Source: Streptomyces capillispiralis (GTDB taxonomy: Bacteria; Actinomycetota; Actinomycetes; Streptomycetales; Streptomycetaceae). Taken from it: a stretch of 64,000 nucleotides of DNA. A program made the translations under genes and the position numbers. Location: assembly GCF_007829875.1 (NCBI RefSeq), contig NZ_VIWV01000001.1, forward strand, positions 7,266,001 through 7,330,000, written 5' to 3'. Below are positions 16,174 through 24,305 of the stretch, in pieces. Each line of letters starts with the position of its first letter. Position 1 is the stretch's first letter. The notes beneath the pieces were generated by a model, which made no database searches, had not been told where the DNA came from, and was given only the letters and a program-made list of their open reading frames with translations.

Positions 16174-16847
16174 TGGGACGGGTACGTCTGCGGCGTCCTC
16201 GCGGTGCCGCGGAACTGGTCGCAGCGGCTGTCGTCGCCCTGGCTGTGCTCGTCCTGGTGGCGCGGACGGCGGCCACGGCGGTCGGCACACTGAAGGCGGC
16301 CTGGCCTGCCCTGCTGGCTCTCGCCCTGCTCACGGGGGCCGGCGCGGCGTGGCGGATCAGGCAGGCGGCCACGATGCGGCGTCGGGAGAAGGAGCGGCTG
16401 GCCACTCTGCGGATCACGCTCGCGGAGTTCGACACCATGGACGACCGTCGCTTCGAGTACGCCCTGCGGGATCTGCTGGTCCGCGACGGCTGGCCGGCCC
16501 GCAGAGTGGGTGGCGGCGGCGACCAGGCCGCCGACGTCATCGGTGACCATCCGCAGCGCGGCCGGATCGTGGTGCAGGCCAAGCACACCCGCGTCGGCGG
16601 GAAGGTGGGCTCAGCTGTGATGTACGCGGTGAAGGGGACGGCCGGGCCGGTCCACAAAGCCGATCACGCTGTCGTCGTCACCAACGGAGCCTTCACACGC
16701 GATGCCATGGCGTGGGGCGACCGGCACGGCGTCCACTGGATCGACCGGGAAAAGCTACGGCGCTGGGCCGAGGACGGTGCCGCTCTGCACGAGCTCCTCG
16801 GATGGTCCGCGCGCTCCCGCCCGAGCCGATTCAGGCGTGTGGCATGA
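16173..16847 (+). CDS. Membrane-anchored Mrr-type restriction endonuclease
   Basis: A 224-aa protein. Residues about 12-35 and 39-57 are two hydrophobic helices, followed by a basic linker (RRREKERLATLR). The C-terminal Mrr_cat domain (about 85-205) shows FEYALRDLLVRDGWPARRVGG, D in QAADVIG, and the VVQAKHT strand corresponding to the D-(Q/E)xK catalytic core of PD-(D/E)xK nucleases. VVTNGAFTRDAMAWG is also typical. Mrr enzymes cut methylated DNA, but many membrane-bound Mrr-like proteins have untested roles. It forms an operon with the small membrane protein and lies upstream of a second Mrr-like gene. Confidence 0.85.
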   Translation: MGRVRLRRPRGAAELVAAAVVALAVLVLVARTAATAVGTLKAAWPALLALALLTGAGAAWRIRQAATMRRREKERLATLRITLAEFDTMDDRRFEYALRDLLVRDGWPARRVGGGGDQAADVIGDHPQRGRIVVQAKHTRVGGKVGSAVMYAVKGTAGPVHKADHAVVVTNGAFTRDAMAWGDRHGVHWIDREKLRRWAEDGAALHELLGWSARSRPSRFRRVA

Positions 16848-16887
16848 CTGGCACAGATCGTGATCGCTGCCCAAGACGTCTGGAGGT

Positions 16888-17603
16888 GTGGTGTTCGACG
16901 AGGACGGGTCGCTCGACCCGCTGCTGAAGTTCCTGCTGTATGCGGTCATCGTGCTGGCCGTCGGAAAGATGCTCTGGGAGTGGCTCACCGAGGACGTCGG
17001 CCAGTGGATCACCGTAGATCTGTGGGGGCTGATAGCCGATCACCCGTGGTGGACCGGGCTCTTCGTGGTCGGCGGAGTGTCCATGCTGCTCCTGCTCCCA
17101 GAATCCTGTCATTTCTGTTCGGCGCCGACACCTACGCCTGCGCGGACGACACGTTCGCCGTTCCCTCTGGCGATGCGATCGAAGCGGACGCGCTGACCTT
17201 CAAGATGAAGCAGCTTTCGGCGATGAGCGCGACGGGTTTCGAGCAGGCGTGCGCTGAGCTCCTGGCCCGTGACGGATTCCGGCGTCCCAAGCGGGTCGGA
17301 GGCGCCGGTGACCTCGGCGTGGACATCACTGTCCGCGATGACGAAGAGCGCCTCCTGATCGTGCAGTGCAAGCAGTATCAGAGCCCAGTCGGGTCAGGCC
17401 ACGTGCAGAAGTTCAACGGGACAGCCCGCCCGCATCACGGAGCCGACCTCCCGATCATGATCGCGCTCAACGGCTTCACGCAGCCGGCGATCGACTTCGC
17501 CCAGCATCACCAGCTCATCCTCATGGGCCGCCCGGAATTGAAACGATGGGCCCACGGCGAGCACCTCTATGACGTCCTCGGCATCCAAAGCACGACACGG
17601 TGA
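16888..17603 (+). pseudogene. Second membrane-anchored Mrr-type nuclease, interrupted by a frameshift
   Basis: The first frame (GTG at 16888 or 16891, GGAGG just upstream) encodes an acidic start and two membrane helices (LLKFLLYAVIVLAVGKMLWEW and WWTGLFVVGGVSMLLLL). The second frame continues with a linker and an Mrr_cat domain: FEQACAELLARDGFRRPKRVGG, DLGVDITV, LLIVQCKQYQ, MIALNGFTQPAIDFA. The join falls at about 17095-17102 in a C-rich run; one extra C would restore a single protein of about 237 aa with the layout of the upstream gene. Either the gene is inactivated or the base is a sequencing error. Catalytic D and QxK are kept. Confidence 0.75.
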
Positions 17604-17801
17604 CGCCAGCGCACACGCAGCAGAGTCAGTCCCGGGGAGCTCCCGCCTGTCGTCGGTACAAGGCACTGGTTGAGGTGCGCGGCTGTCTACGGGACTGGGA
17701 CGATGGCCGTGACGCGGCCGCGAAGCCGTGCCAGTCACGGGACCGGGGCTCTCGAGCGTTCGGGACAAGGGTTTACCCCCCCACCTGGCCTGGGCCAACG
17801 G

Positions 17802-18647
17802 TCACGGTGCCGTGTCGGGAGTGTCCAGCTGGGCCAGTATGGTGGCGCTCGGGCTGCCGGGATCTGCGGTGTAGAGCACCAGCCGCAGGCTGGTACCGGG
17901 CATGAGCAGGGTTTGGCGGTCCAGTTCCAGCTCGCCGAGTTCCGGATGATGCAGGCGTTTGCGCAGTGTCGGGCGGGGGCGCACGTCGTGGCTGCGCCAG
18001 CCGGCGACGAAGTCCGGGTTGTGTGCGGCGTACTCGTTGACCAGCTCGCCCAGCGCACGGTCCGCCGGGCGGCGGGCGCCGGCCGCGCGCAGGTGGGTGG
18101 CGGACTGCCGGGCGAAGTCGCCTTCCGCGCCGGTGGGTGCCGAGCAGAGGGTGCCGCCCAGCCGGATGGCGAGGCGCACGGTGTTGCGCTCGTGGAGGGG
18201 CAGCTGTGCGAAGTCGGTGATCAACGTGGCCGCCGCAGCGTTCCAGGCCACGATGTCCTCCAGGTCGTTCACCAGATAGGCGGGTATCGGCCCGAGCCGG
18301 TGCAGCAGTCGGCGTGCATCGGCGGGCACCGGCGCACGATCGGCGTCCGTACTGGGCGGGATCTGCCCGGCGAGCCGCGCCAGGTGCTCACGCTCTGTGG
18401 TGGTGAGGCGCAGTGCCGTGCCCAGCGCGGTCAGCACCTGCGGTGACGGACGCGGCGCGCGGGCCTGCTCCAGTCGCTCGTAGTAACTGGTGGACACCCC
18501 GGCCAGGGCAGCCACCTCTTCCCGGCGCAGCCCGGGGGTGCGCCGTGCCCGCAGGCCGGGTGGGTGGACGGCCGTGGCCGGCATCTCGGCCGGGCGCAGC
18601 GCCTCGCGTCGACGGCGCAGGAAGTCGGCCAGTTCTCCTCTGTTCAC
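17802..18647 (-). CDS. XRE-family regulator with MmyB-like ligand-binding domain
   Basis: A protein of 281 aa from the GTG at 18647 (first residues NRGELADFLRRRREALRP). No strong ribosome binding site is visible. The N-terminal HTH contains RRTPGLRREEVAALAGVSTSYYERLEQAR, cut here by its characteristic LRREEVA and YYxRLEQ motifs. The C-terminal half (about 105-275) is the MmyB-like domain (PIPAYLVNDLEDIVAWNAAA, ELVNEYAAHNPDF). Homologues bind fatty acids or other ligands and usually regulate a divergent short-chain dehydrogenase or related operon. Here the divergent genes encode a SnoaL-like protein and an NmrA-like oxidoreductase, which it very likely controls. Confidence 0.88.
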   Translation of the reverse strand: MNRGELADFLRRRREALRPAEMPATAVHPPGLRARRTPGLRREEVAALAGVSTSYYERLEQARAPRPSPQVLTALGTALRLTTTEREHLARLAGQIPPSTDADRAPVPADARRLLHRLGPIPAYLVNDLEDIVAWNAAAATLITDFAQLPLHERNTVRLAIRLGGTLCSAPTGAEGDFARQSATHLRAAGARRPADRALGELVNEYAAHNPDFVAGWRSHDVRPRPTLRKRLHHPELGELELDRQTLLMPGTSLRLVLYTADPGSPSATILAQLDTPDTAP

Positions 18648-18782
18648 CCGGCCAGGTTGGCACAACGGCACTCGGCCTATCCACGGACCAGTGGTCCGGG
18701 GCTCATTGGTGCGTTCCGCGGTGCCGCCCCGTGCGCCCACTCTGGTGCGGTCACACGACCTGCTGAACGCTGGAGAATCACC

Positions 18783-19229
18783 GTGCCACCACGCACTTGC
18801 GAAGAGACCTTCCGCCGGCTGCTGGAGCTGCTGCTGGCCAAAGACATGGATGCCATCGCCGATCTGTGGGCGGAGTACGGCACCGCCGAGTTCCCCTTCG
18901 CCGCAGGGGCCTCACCGAAACAGCTGACCGGACGTGAGGCCGTCCGGGACTATCTGGCCGGCTACCCGGAACTGATGGACGTGCGGGCGATCCCGACCGT
19001 CACCGTGCACCACACGGATCAGCCGGACACCATCGTGGTGGAGTTCACCGCACACGGCCGCACGGTGGCCACCGATGAGCCGTACCAGTTGGACCACATC
19101 ACGGTGCTCACCACCCACCACGGCCTGATCACCCGTTACCGGGACTACTGGAACCCGCTGACCGCCGCCTCAGCGGCCGGCACGCTGCCCGAACTGCTCG
19201 GCTCGCTGCGTTCGCAGGCCACCCGATGA
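18783..19229 (+). CDS. SnoaL-like (NTF2 fold) protein
   Basis: A 148-aa protein from the GTG at 18783 with GGAG seven bases upstream. The NTF2/ketosteroid-isomerase-like pattern is clear: an N-terminal helical part (CEETFRRLLELLLAKDMDAI), WAEYGTAEFPFAAG, LTGREAVRDYLAGYP, and a final strand with DHITVLTTHHGLITRYRDYW. SnoaL-like folds act as cyclases, isomerases, dehydratases or simple binding proteins, and no catalytic assignment can be made here. Its stop overlaps the start of the next gene (ATGA), and both are divergent from the XRE/MmyB regulator. Confidence 0.85.
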   Translation: MPPRTCEETFRRLLELLLAKDMDAIADLWAEYGTAEFPFAAGASPKQLTGREAVRDYLAGYPELMDVRAIPTVTVHHTDQPDTIVVEFTAHGRTVATDEPYQLDHITVLTTHHGLITRYRDYWNPLTAASAAGTLPELLGSLRSQATR

Positions 19230-20092
19230 CCGGCGTGCTGATCAGCGGCGGCACCGGGAAGACGGGCCGCACCCTGGCCGGACTGCTCCGCAAAAGGGGT
19301 GTACCGGTCCGGGTGGCCAGCCGCACCCCACCGGCCGACGCCCCGGACGCGGTGCGGTTCGACTGGAACGACCCGGCCACCCATTCGGCCGCGCTGCACG
19401 GGATGGATCAGGTCTACCTGGTGCCTCCGGTGAACACCACGGACCCGATGCCGCTGGTCGAACCGTTCCTGGCCGAGGCCGAACACCTCGGCGTGCGCCG
19501 GGTGGTGCTGCTCGGCTCCGCCATCGTGCTGCCCGATGCCCCCGGCGCGCTGGAACTGGCCGCGCACGTGCGGGCCCGGCCCGGATGGGTGGTGCTGCGC
19601 CCCTCCGGGTTCATGCAGAACTTCCTGGCCCCCCACCCGCTGGGTGAGCGGATCCGGCGACACGGCGAGATCCGCACCGCCGCCGGAACCGGCCGGGTGG
19701 GCTGGATCGACGCACGAGACATCGCGGCGGCCGCCGCCGCACTACTGACCGACCCCGACGAACACCCCGACGACCGGCGTGACTACCTGCTCACCGGGCC
19801 GAAGGCGCTGAGCTACCAGGACGCGGCACAGATCATCACCCACCACACCGGGCGACCGGTCCGGGTCGTGCCCGTCGGGGTCACCGAGCAGGCAGACACC
19901 TACCGTGCGGCCGGCCTGCCGGACGCCTTCGCGACCGCCCTCGCCGCCGTCGACGCCGGCATCGGAACCGGCCGGGACGACCAGGTCAGCACTGCGGTGC
20001 TGGACCTGACCGGCCGCCCGCCCCGCACCTTCGCCGAGTTCGTCCAGGACCACGCACCCCAGTGGGCGAGCGCCGGGACACCCGAAGACTGA
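19226..20092 (+). CDS. NmrA-like NAD(P)-binding oxidoreductase
   Basis: A 288-aa atypical short-chain dehydrogenase. The nucleotide-binding loop is ISGGTGKTGRTLAGLL at residues 6-21. LGVRRVVLLGSAIVL, LRPSGFMQNFLAPHPL and VGWIDARDIAAAAAALL are typical of the NmrA/NAD(P)H azoreductase-like group (QOR2, NmrA). These proteins are reductases or redox sensors. Translation is coupled to the SnoaL-like gene by a 4-base overlap. The pair with a divergent MmyB-type regulator is a common Streptomyces arrangement. The substrate is unknown. Confidence 0.88.
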   Translation: MTGVLISGGTGKTGRTLAGLLRKRGVPVRVASRTPPADAPDAVRFDWNDPATHSAALHGMDQVYLVPPVNTTDPMPLVEPFLAEAEHLGVRRVVLLGSAIVLPDAPGALELAAHVRARPGWVVLRPSGFMQNFLAPHPLGERIRRHGEIRTAAGTGRVGWIDARDIAAAAAALLTDPDEHPDDRRDYLLTGPKALSYQDAAQIITHHTGRPVRVVPVGVTEQADTYRAAGLPDAFATALAAVDAGIGTGRDDQVSTAVLDLTGRPPRTFAEFVQDHAPQWASAGTPED

Positions 20093-20183
20093 GCTTCTTC
20101 GAGTGGGCCACCGATCGGGTGATGGGCCGTGAAGCGCAACGAGCGAGGCCCCCGGGCTGTTGATCGAGGTGTCTGACGTCTCC

Positions 20184-20543
20184 ATCACGTTGCTCGGAGC
20201 CTCGTTGGTCGTCCGTCCCGCCGCACGCGGCCTTCCGCATGCACTCGTGGAGTGGGTCACCCTGCTGATCGTCACCCGTGAGGGCGACCGGCGCTGCAAG
20301 CTGCGTCCGGCCCAGCGCGCGATGGTGGCACTGGTGTACGTGCGCGAGCACACCACTCTCGCGAAGATCGCCACGGGCTTCGGGATCAGCGAGTCCACCG
20401 CCACGCCTGCACCAGCGCGGTCGTCGACCTGCTCGCCGGGCGTGCGCCGGGCCTGCTCAAGGTCCTGCGCGAGCACGAACCCGACTTCGTCGTGCGACCG
20501 GGTCGGCGACGGCCGGGCGGACTACTGCGCCAAGCACCGGCGA
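20184..20543 (+). pseudogene. Decayed IS5-type transposase fragment
   Basis: The frame ALVEWVTLLIVTREGDRR, KLRPAQRAMVALVYVREHTTLAKIATGFGIS is the N-terminal helix-turn-helix of an IS5-group DDE transposase common in Streptomyces. A missing base near 20400 shifts the frame; the expected continuation (TSAVVDLLAGRAPGLLKVLREHEPDF) is found in the next frame, and CDRVGDGRADYCAKHRR follows in the original frame after a small deletion. The catalytic core is missing. It marks old insertion activity at the border of the biosynthetic cluster. To its right (20585-20733, minus strand) is a start-less ~48-codon fragment of unknown origin. Confidence 0.75.
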
Positions 20544-20751
20544 GAGCTCTCCTTCGTTCTGCGTAGGCAGCAGCCGTCAGGCCATCACGGTGCCGTCGTC
20601 GCCGAAGGAAACGGGGCCCACAGCGGGGCCGTGGTGCTGGTCGGGCAGGTGTCGCGTAGCTCGTACGCCCGGTTCCGGTATGCCTCCACCTGTCCTTTGG
20701 CCAGCAGGTCGTACAGTTCCTCGGCGCTTGTCGGTCAGGGGCCGGGCGCGC

Positions 20752-22176
20752 TCAGCCGACGTGGATCCGAGGGGTGCGGTCCCGCCACGGAACGGCCTGC
20801 TCCAGCTGCGCGGCCACCTGGAGCAGCAGGTCCTCACGGCCGTGCGTGGCCACCATCTGTACACCGATGGGCAGGCCCTCGCGGCTCTGGCCCAGCGGGA
20901 GGCTGATCGCCGGGTTGCCCGACACGTTGAACGTGGCGGTGAAGGGGCCGTATGTGAACAGGCGGTGCAGCCACGAGCGCGCCGAGTGCCCGTCGTGGTC
21001 GTAGTCGAGGGCCCCGTGGGGTGCGGGCAGACGGCCGAGCGTGGGCGTCAGGAGCAGGTCGTACTCCTGGAAGAAGCGGCCGACGGACCGCGTCACCTCG
21101 TTCTGCGCCTGCGTCGCGGCCATCACGTCGAGCAGCGTGAACCCCTCGGCCTCGGTGAGTACCCGCCGGGAGACCGCCTCCAGCTTCGCGGGGTCGGGCC
21201 TGCGGGGTGCGCCGCGCAGCACGGCGCCGCCGGTGGTGACGACCGTCAGCATCGCGGCCTCGATGACGGCTTGGCCGTCGACGTCCGGCCCGGCCCCGGT
21301 CACCGCATGGCCGATCCACTCCAGGACCTGGCCCGTGGTGACCGCCGCGTCGGCGACCTGGGGGTCCACGGTGCCGCCCGTCCACGGTTCGGTGGTCAGG
21401 GCGATCCGCAACCGCCCGGGGTCGGTGCGGATGGCCTCGGCATACGGCCGGGCGGGTGGCGGCGCCTGGTACTTGTCGCCGACGGCGGGCGCGCAGACGG
21501 CGTCCAGCAGGTGGGCGGTGTCCCGCACGGTGCGCGTGACCGCGAACTCCACCAACTGCCCGAAGGCGATCTCTCCGCTGGTCGGCCCGCACGGCGTGCG
21601 CCCGAGGCCCGGCTTGAGCCCGACGAGGCCGCACGACGAGGCCGGGACGCGAATGGACCCGCCCGCGTCGTTCGCGTGAGCCAACGGCACCGCGCCTGCC
21701 GCGACCAGGGCGGCCGCCCCGCCGCTCGACCCGCCCACGCCGCGTTCGGGGTTCCAGGGGTTGCGCGTCGGGCCGTAGCGCACCGACTCGGTCGCGAAGT
21801 TCAGGCCGAACTCCGGCGCGGTGCTCTGCCCGAGCGTCACCAGGCCCGCGGCGCGGAACCGGGCCATCAGGTCGTGGTCGACGAGGGCGTAGGCGCCTTC
21901 GATGGCACGGCTGCCGATGGTGAAGGGCACGCCCTGCGCGAAGGGCCCGCTGTCCTTGATGACGAACGGCACCCCGCCGAAGGGGCCCTCGGGGTCATGG
22001 GCGAGGGACGGGTCGAACGGCGGCTGCGTCAGCGCGTTGAGATCGGCGTCGGCCTGCTCCAGGGCGCGCCGCGCGCAGTCCTCGACCTCGGCCGCGGTCA
22101 CCTGGCGCGTCCGGATCAGCTCACGCAGCCCCACCGCGTCGAAGGACGCGTACTCGTCGAGCTCCAGCGCTCCCAC
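20752..22176 (-). CDS. Amidase signature enzyme of the biosynthetic cluster
   Basis: A 474-aa amidase with the Ser-cisSer-Lys triad: Lys in PFVIKDSGPF, the Gly/Ser-rich signature GVGGSSGGAAALVAAGAVPLA (loop GGSSGG) and the nucleophilic Ser in NDAGGSIRVPASSCG. The start is not certain: the GTG at 22176 lies within an AAGGAGTGGGAG stretch and no better one is in frame. It follows the type II thioesterase gene by 63 bases and both diverge from the megasynthase genes, so it very probably belongs to the pathway. Possible roles are hydrolysis of an amide in a precursor or in the finished product, for example an N-acyl protecting part or one of the two predicted Gly amides. This is inference; amidases of this family are broad. 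Confidence 0.9.
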   Translation of the reverse strand: MGALELDEYASFDAVGLRELIRTRQVTAAEVEDCARRALEQADADLNALTQPPFDPSLAHDPEGPFGGVPFVIKDSGPFAQGVPFTIGSRAIEGAYALVDHDLMARFRAAGLVTLGQSTAPEFGLNFATESVRYGPTRNPWNPERGVGGSSGGAAALVAAGAVPLAHANDAGGSIRVPASSCGLVGLKPGLGRTPCGPTSGEIAFGQLVEFAVTRTVRDTAHLLDAVCAPAVGDKYQAPPPARPYAEAIRTDPGRLRIALTTEPWTGGTVDPQVADAAVTTGQVLEWIGHAVTGAGPDVDGQAVIEAAMLTVVTTGGAVLRGAPRRPDPAKLEAVSRRVLTEAEGFTLLDVMAATQAQNEVTRSVGRFFQEYDLLLTPTLGRLPAPHGALDYDHDGHSARSWLHRLFTYGPFTATFNVSGNPAISLPLGQSREGLPIGVQMVATHGREDLLLQVAAQLEQAVPWRDRTPRIHVG

Positions 22177-22239
22177 TCCTTGTTCTCTCTGTGCCGTGCG
22201 TTGCGGTCGTGTGGGCGAGTGGGCGAGTGGGCGGAGGGG

Positions 22240-22995
22240 TCAGCAGCCCGGGGCAGTGGCGCCGAGGTGGTCGGTGATCTCCCGCACGATCGACTCGGTG
22301 TGATCGCTGAGGAAGAAGTGACCACCAGGGAAGACTCGCAACTGGAACGGCGCCACGGTGTGCTGCGCCCAGGCCCTGGCGTCGGCGACCTCGACCAAGG
22401 GGTCGCTGTCGCCGGTCAGCGCGAGGACCGGGCAGTTCAGGGGCGGCCCCGGCCGGTAGCGGTAGGTCTCGATGGCTCGGTAGTCGTCGCGCATGGCGGG
22501 CAGCACCATGGCCAGGACCGCCTCGTTGGCGAGCAGGTCCGAGTCCGTGCCGCTCAGCCGCCGCAGCTCCTCGACGAGCCCCTGGTCGTCGCGCAGGTGC
22601 ACCTGCTCCTCGCGCTGCCGCGACGGCGCCCGCCGCCCGGACACGAAGAGGCCGCGCAGGACGACACCGCGTGCCTCCAGCCGCCGGGCCACCTCGAAGG
22701 CGACCGTGGCGCCCATGCTGTGCCCGAAGAACGTCAGTGGCCGCAGGGCCCAGCGCTCGAGCTCATCGGTGAGCTGGTCCGCGAGGGCCGAGATGTCCGT
22801 GATCCGCGGTTCGTGAAGGCGGTCCTGCCGGCCGGGGTACTGCACGGCCAGCACGTCCGCCGCCGGGGAGAGCGCGGCCGAGAACGGGAAGTAGTACGTC
22901 GCCGAGCCACCCGCGTGAGGGAAGCAGACGACGCGGTCGCGCGCCTCCGGTGCCGGATGGAATCGCCGGACCCAGGCGCTTCCCATAGCTGCCAT
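22240..22995 (-). CDS. Type II thioesterase
   Basis: A 251-aa alpha/beta hydrolase of the external (type II) thioesterase family. AGAGG lies seven bases before the ATG at 22995; a GTG directly before it is an alternative. Motifs are CFPHAGGSATYYFPFS at the oxyanion end, the nucleophile in GHSMGA, Asp in LTGDSDPLV and His in PGGHFFL. Such enzymes clear mis-primed or stalled acyl groups from carrier proteins of PKS and NRPS lines. It is the first gene of a two-gene minus-strand operon with the amidase and is divergent from megasynthase gene A. Confidence 0.95.
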   Translation of the reverse strand: MAAMGSAWVRRFHPAPEARDRVVCFPHAGGSATYYFPFSAALSPAADVLAVQYPGRQDRLHEPRITDISALADQLTDELERWALRPLTFFGHSMGATVAFEVARRLEARGVVLRGLFVSGRRAPSRQREEQVHLRDDQGLVEELRRLSGTDSDLLANEAVLAMVLPAMRDDYRAIETYRYRPGPPLNCPVLALTGDSDPLVEVADARAWAQHTVAPFQLRVFPGGHFFLSDHTESIVREITDHLGATAPGC

Positions 22996-23405
22996 CACGG
23001 TGCCTCTTCTTCGCGTCGTGCCAGTGGCGACGGACGGCCGGGTGGTGCCCGCTCCCGCCGACGGTGCTCGCGCACGACTGGCGCGCGGGCGAGGGCCACC
23101 CTAAGCGCCCCGCGTTCCCGACAGGACACCGGAGGGGGTCCCGGAGCGCTGAGGTAGGAATGGTGAGCCGATGCGGCCACCGGCTCATGACTCCGTCCCC
23201 GCAACTCGCACCCACCGGATCCTCGGATCACCAGGAAGTCCTGAGCAAGCGGAACCGGTGATGACGAACGAGGCGTGAACAATTGACGCTTGACATTTGG
23301 TCACTTCGTGACGCAGCGTAGCGTGGTAGCCGTCAACGAGTGGGTTGGCAGGCGGCTGCTCGACGGTGGGAAACGCCGGGCACGGGGGACGGGGCGTACA
23401 CATAC
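22996..23405. promoter_or_regulatory. Divergent control region of the biosynthetic cluster
   Basis: About 410 bp between the thioesterase gene and megasynthase gene A. It contains the palindrome GTCACTTCGTGAC (23299-23311; 5-bp arms, 3-bp spacer) and the inverted repeat TGAGCCG/CGGCTCA (23164-23187, 10-nt spacer). A possible promoter for gene A is TTGGTC (23296) with TAGCGT (23318) at 16-bp spacing; the palindrome would then lie between the two boxes, a good operator position. No regulator gene is nearby in the window. Promoter boxes are tentative. Confidence 0.4.
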
Positions 23406-24305
23406 ATGGTTCAGCAGCGCTATGACGTCATTCGGCATGCCCGCCTCTCCGACATGCCGCGACTTCTCGAACTCGAGGAGTTGTGCTGGCCCGAGCCGCT
23501 GCGCGTCTCCGGAGAAGTCATCCGACGGCGCCTTTTCTCCTATCCCATCGGTCAGTTCGTCGTCGAGTCCGACGGCGCGGTGCACGCGGTCATCTACTCC
23601 CAGCGCATCGGGAGTCCGCACGACGTGTTCTCCGTCACCTTCGACACCGCCGACCGTCTGCACCGCCCCGAGGGCCCGGTCGCGCAAGTCCTCTCGCTGA
23701 ACGTCGACCCGTCGAAACAAAGCCTCCGTTTCGGCGACATGCTGCTGGAACATCTGCTGACGTGGGCGGAGGACGAGCCGTCCGTGCACACCGCTGTCGG
23801 TGTGACCCGGTGCCGGGACTTCGGCCGGCATCCGGACACAGAGTTGGCCGCGTACATTCACGCGACGAACGTTCAGGGCCGCTGTCTGGACACCGTCCTG
23901 CGTATGCATCAACTGCACGGCGCCGAGATCCGCGCGCTCGTCCCGGGATATCGGCCGGGCGATCTGGTCAACGAGGGAAGCGGTGTACTCGTCGTCTACG
24001 ATCTGCCGAACCGCCGGGAACGAGTGCGCGTCCTGCGAAGCGAAGGACAGAATTCCGACGCGGCCCGGATACCGTCGAGCGGTCAACTCGCCCAAGAGAT
24101 AGGCGACTTCCTCGACGCGATACTCGGCGGTGACCACGAGGGGATCGAAAATCCCCTGGAAAGCCCTCTCTTCGAGCTGGGGTTCGACTCGGCGGGGCTC
24201 TTGGATCTCCAGGAAAAGATCGAGTCCCGCTACGGAATCGCGCTCGCCCCGCTCTTCTTCTTCGAGCACAACACGGGCGCCCTGATCGTTTCCTATCTGC
24301 AGAAC
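23406..24305 (+). other. Loading module: GNAT domain plus ACP
   Basis: The GNAT part (start RHARLSDMPRLLELEELCW, later VAQVLSLNVDPSKQSLRFG) resembles the decarboxylating/acetyl-transferring GNAT loaders of trans-AT PKSs. It is followed by one ACP (ELGFDSAGLLDL). No adaptor domain precedes it. An acetyl starter is the expected result. Confidence 0.8.

Noticed and set aside
23289-23294. Perfect TTGACA as -35 box for megasynthase A
   Set aside because: The nearest acceptable -10 (TAGCGT at 23318) is 23 bases away, too far for a standard promoter; TTGGTC at 23296 fits better.
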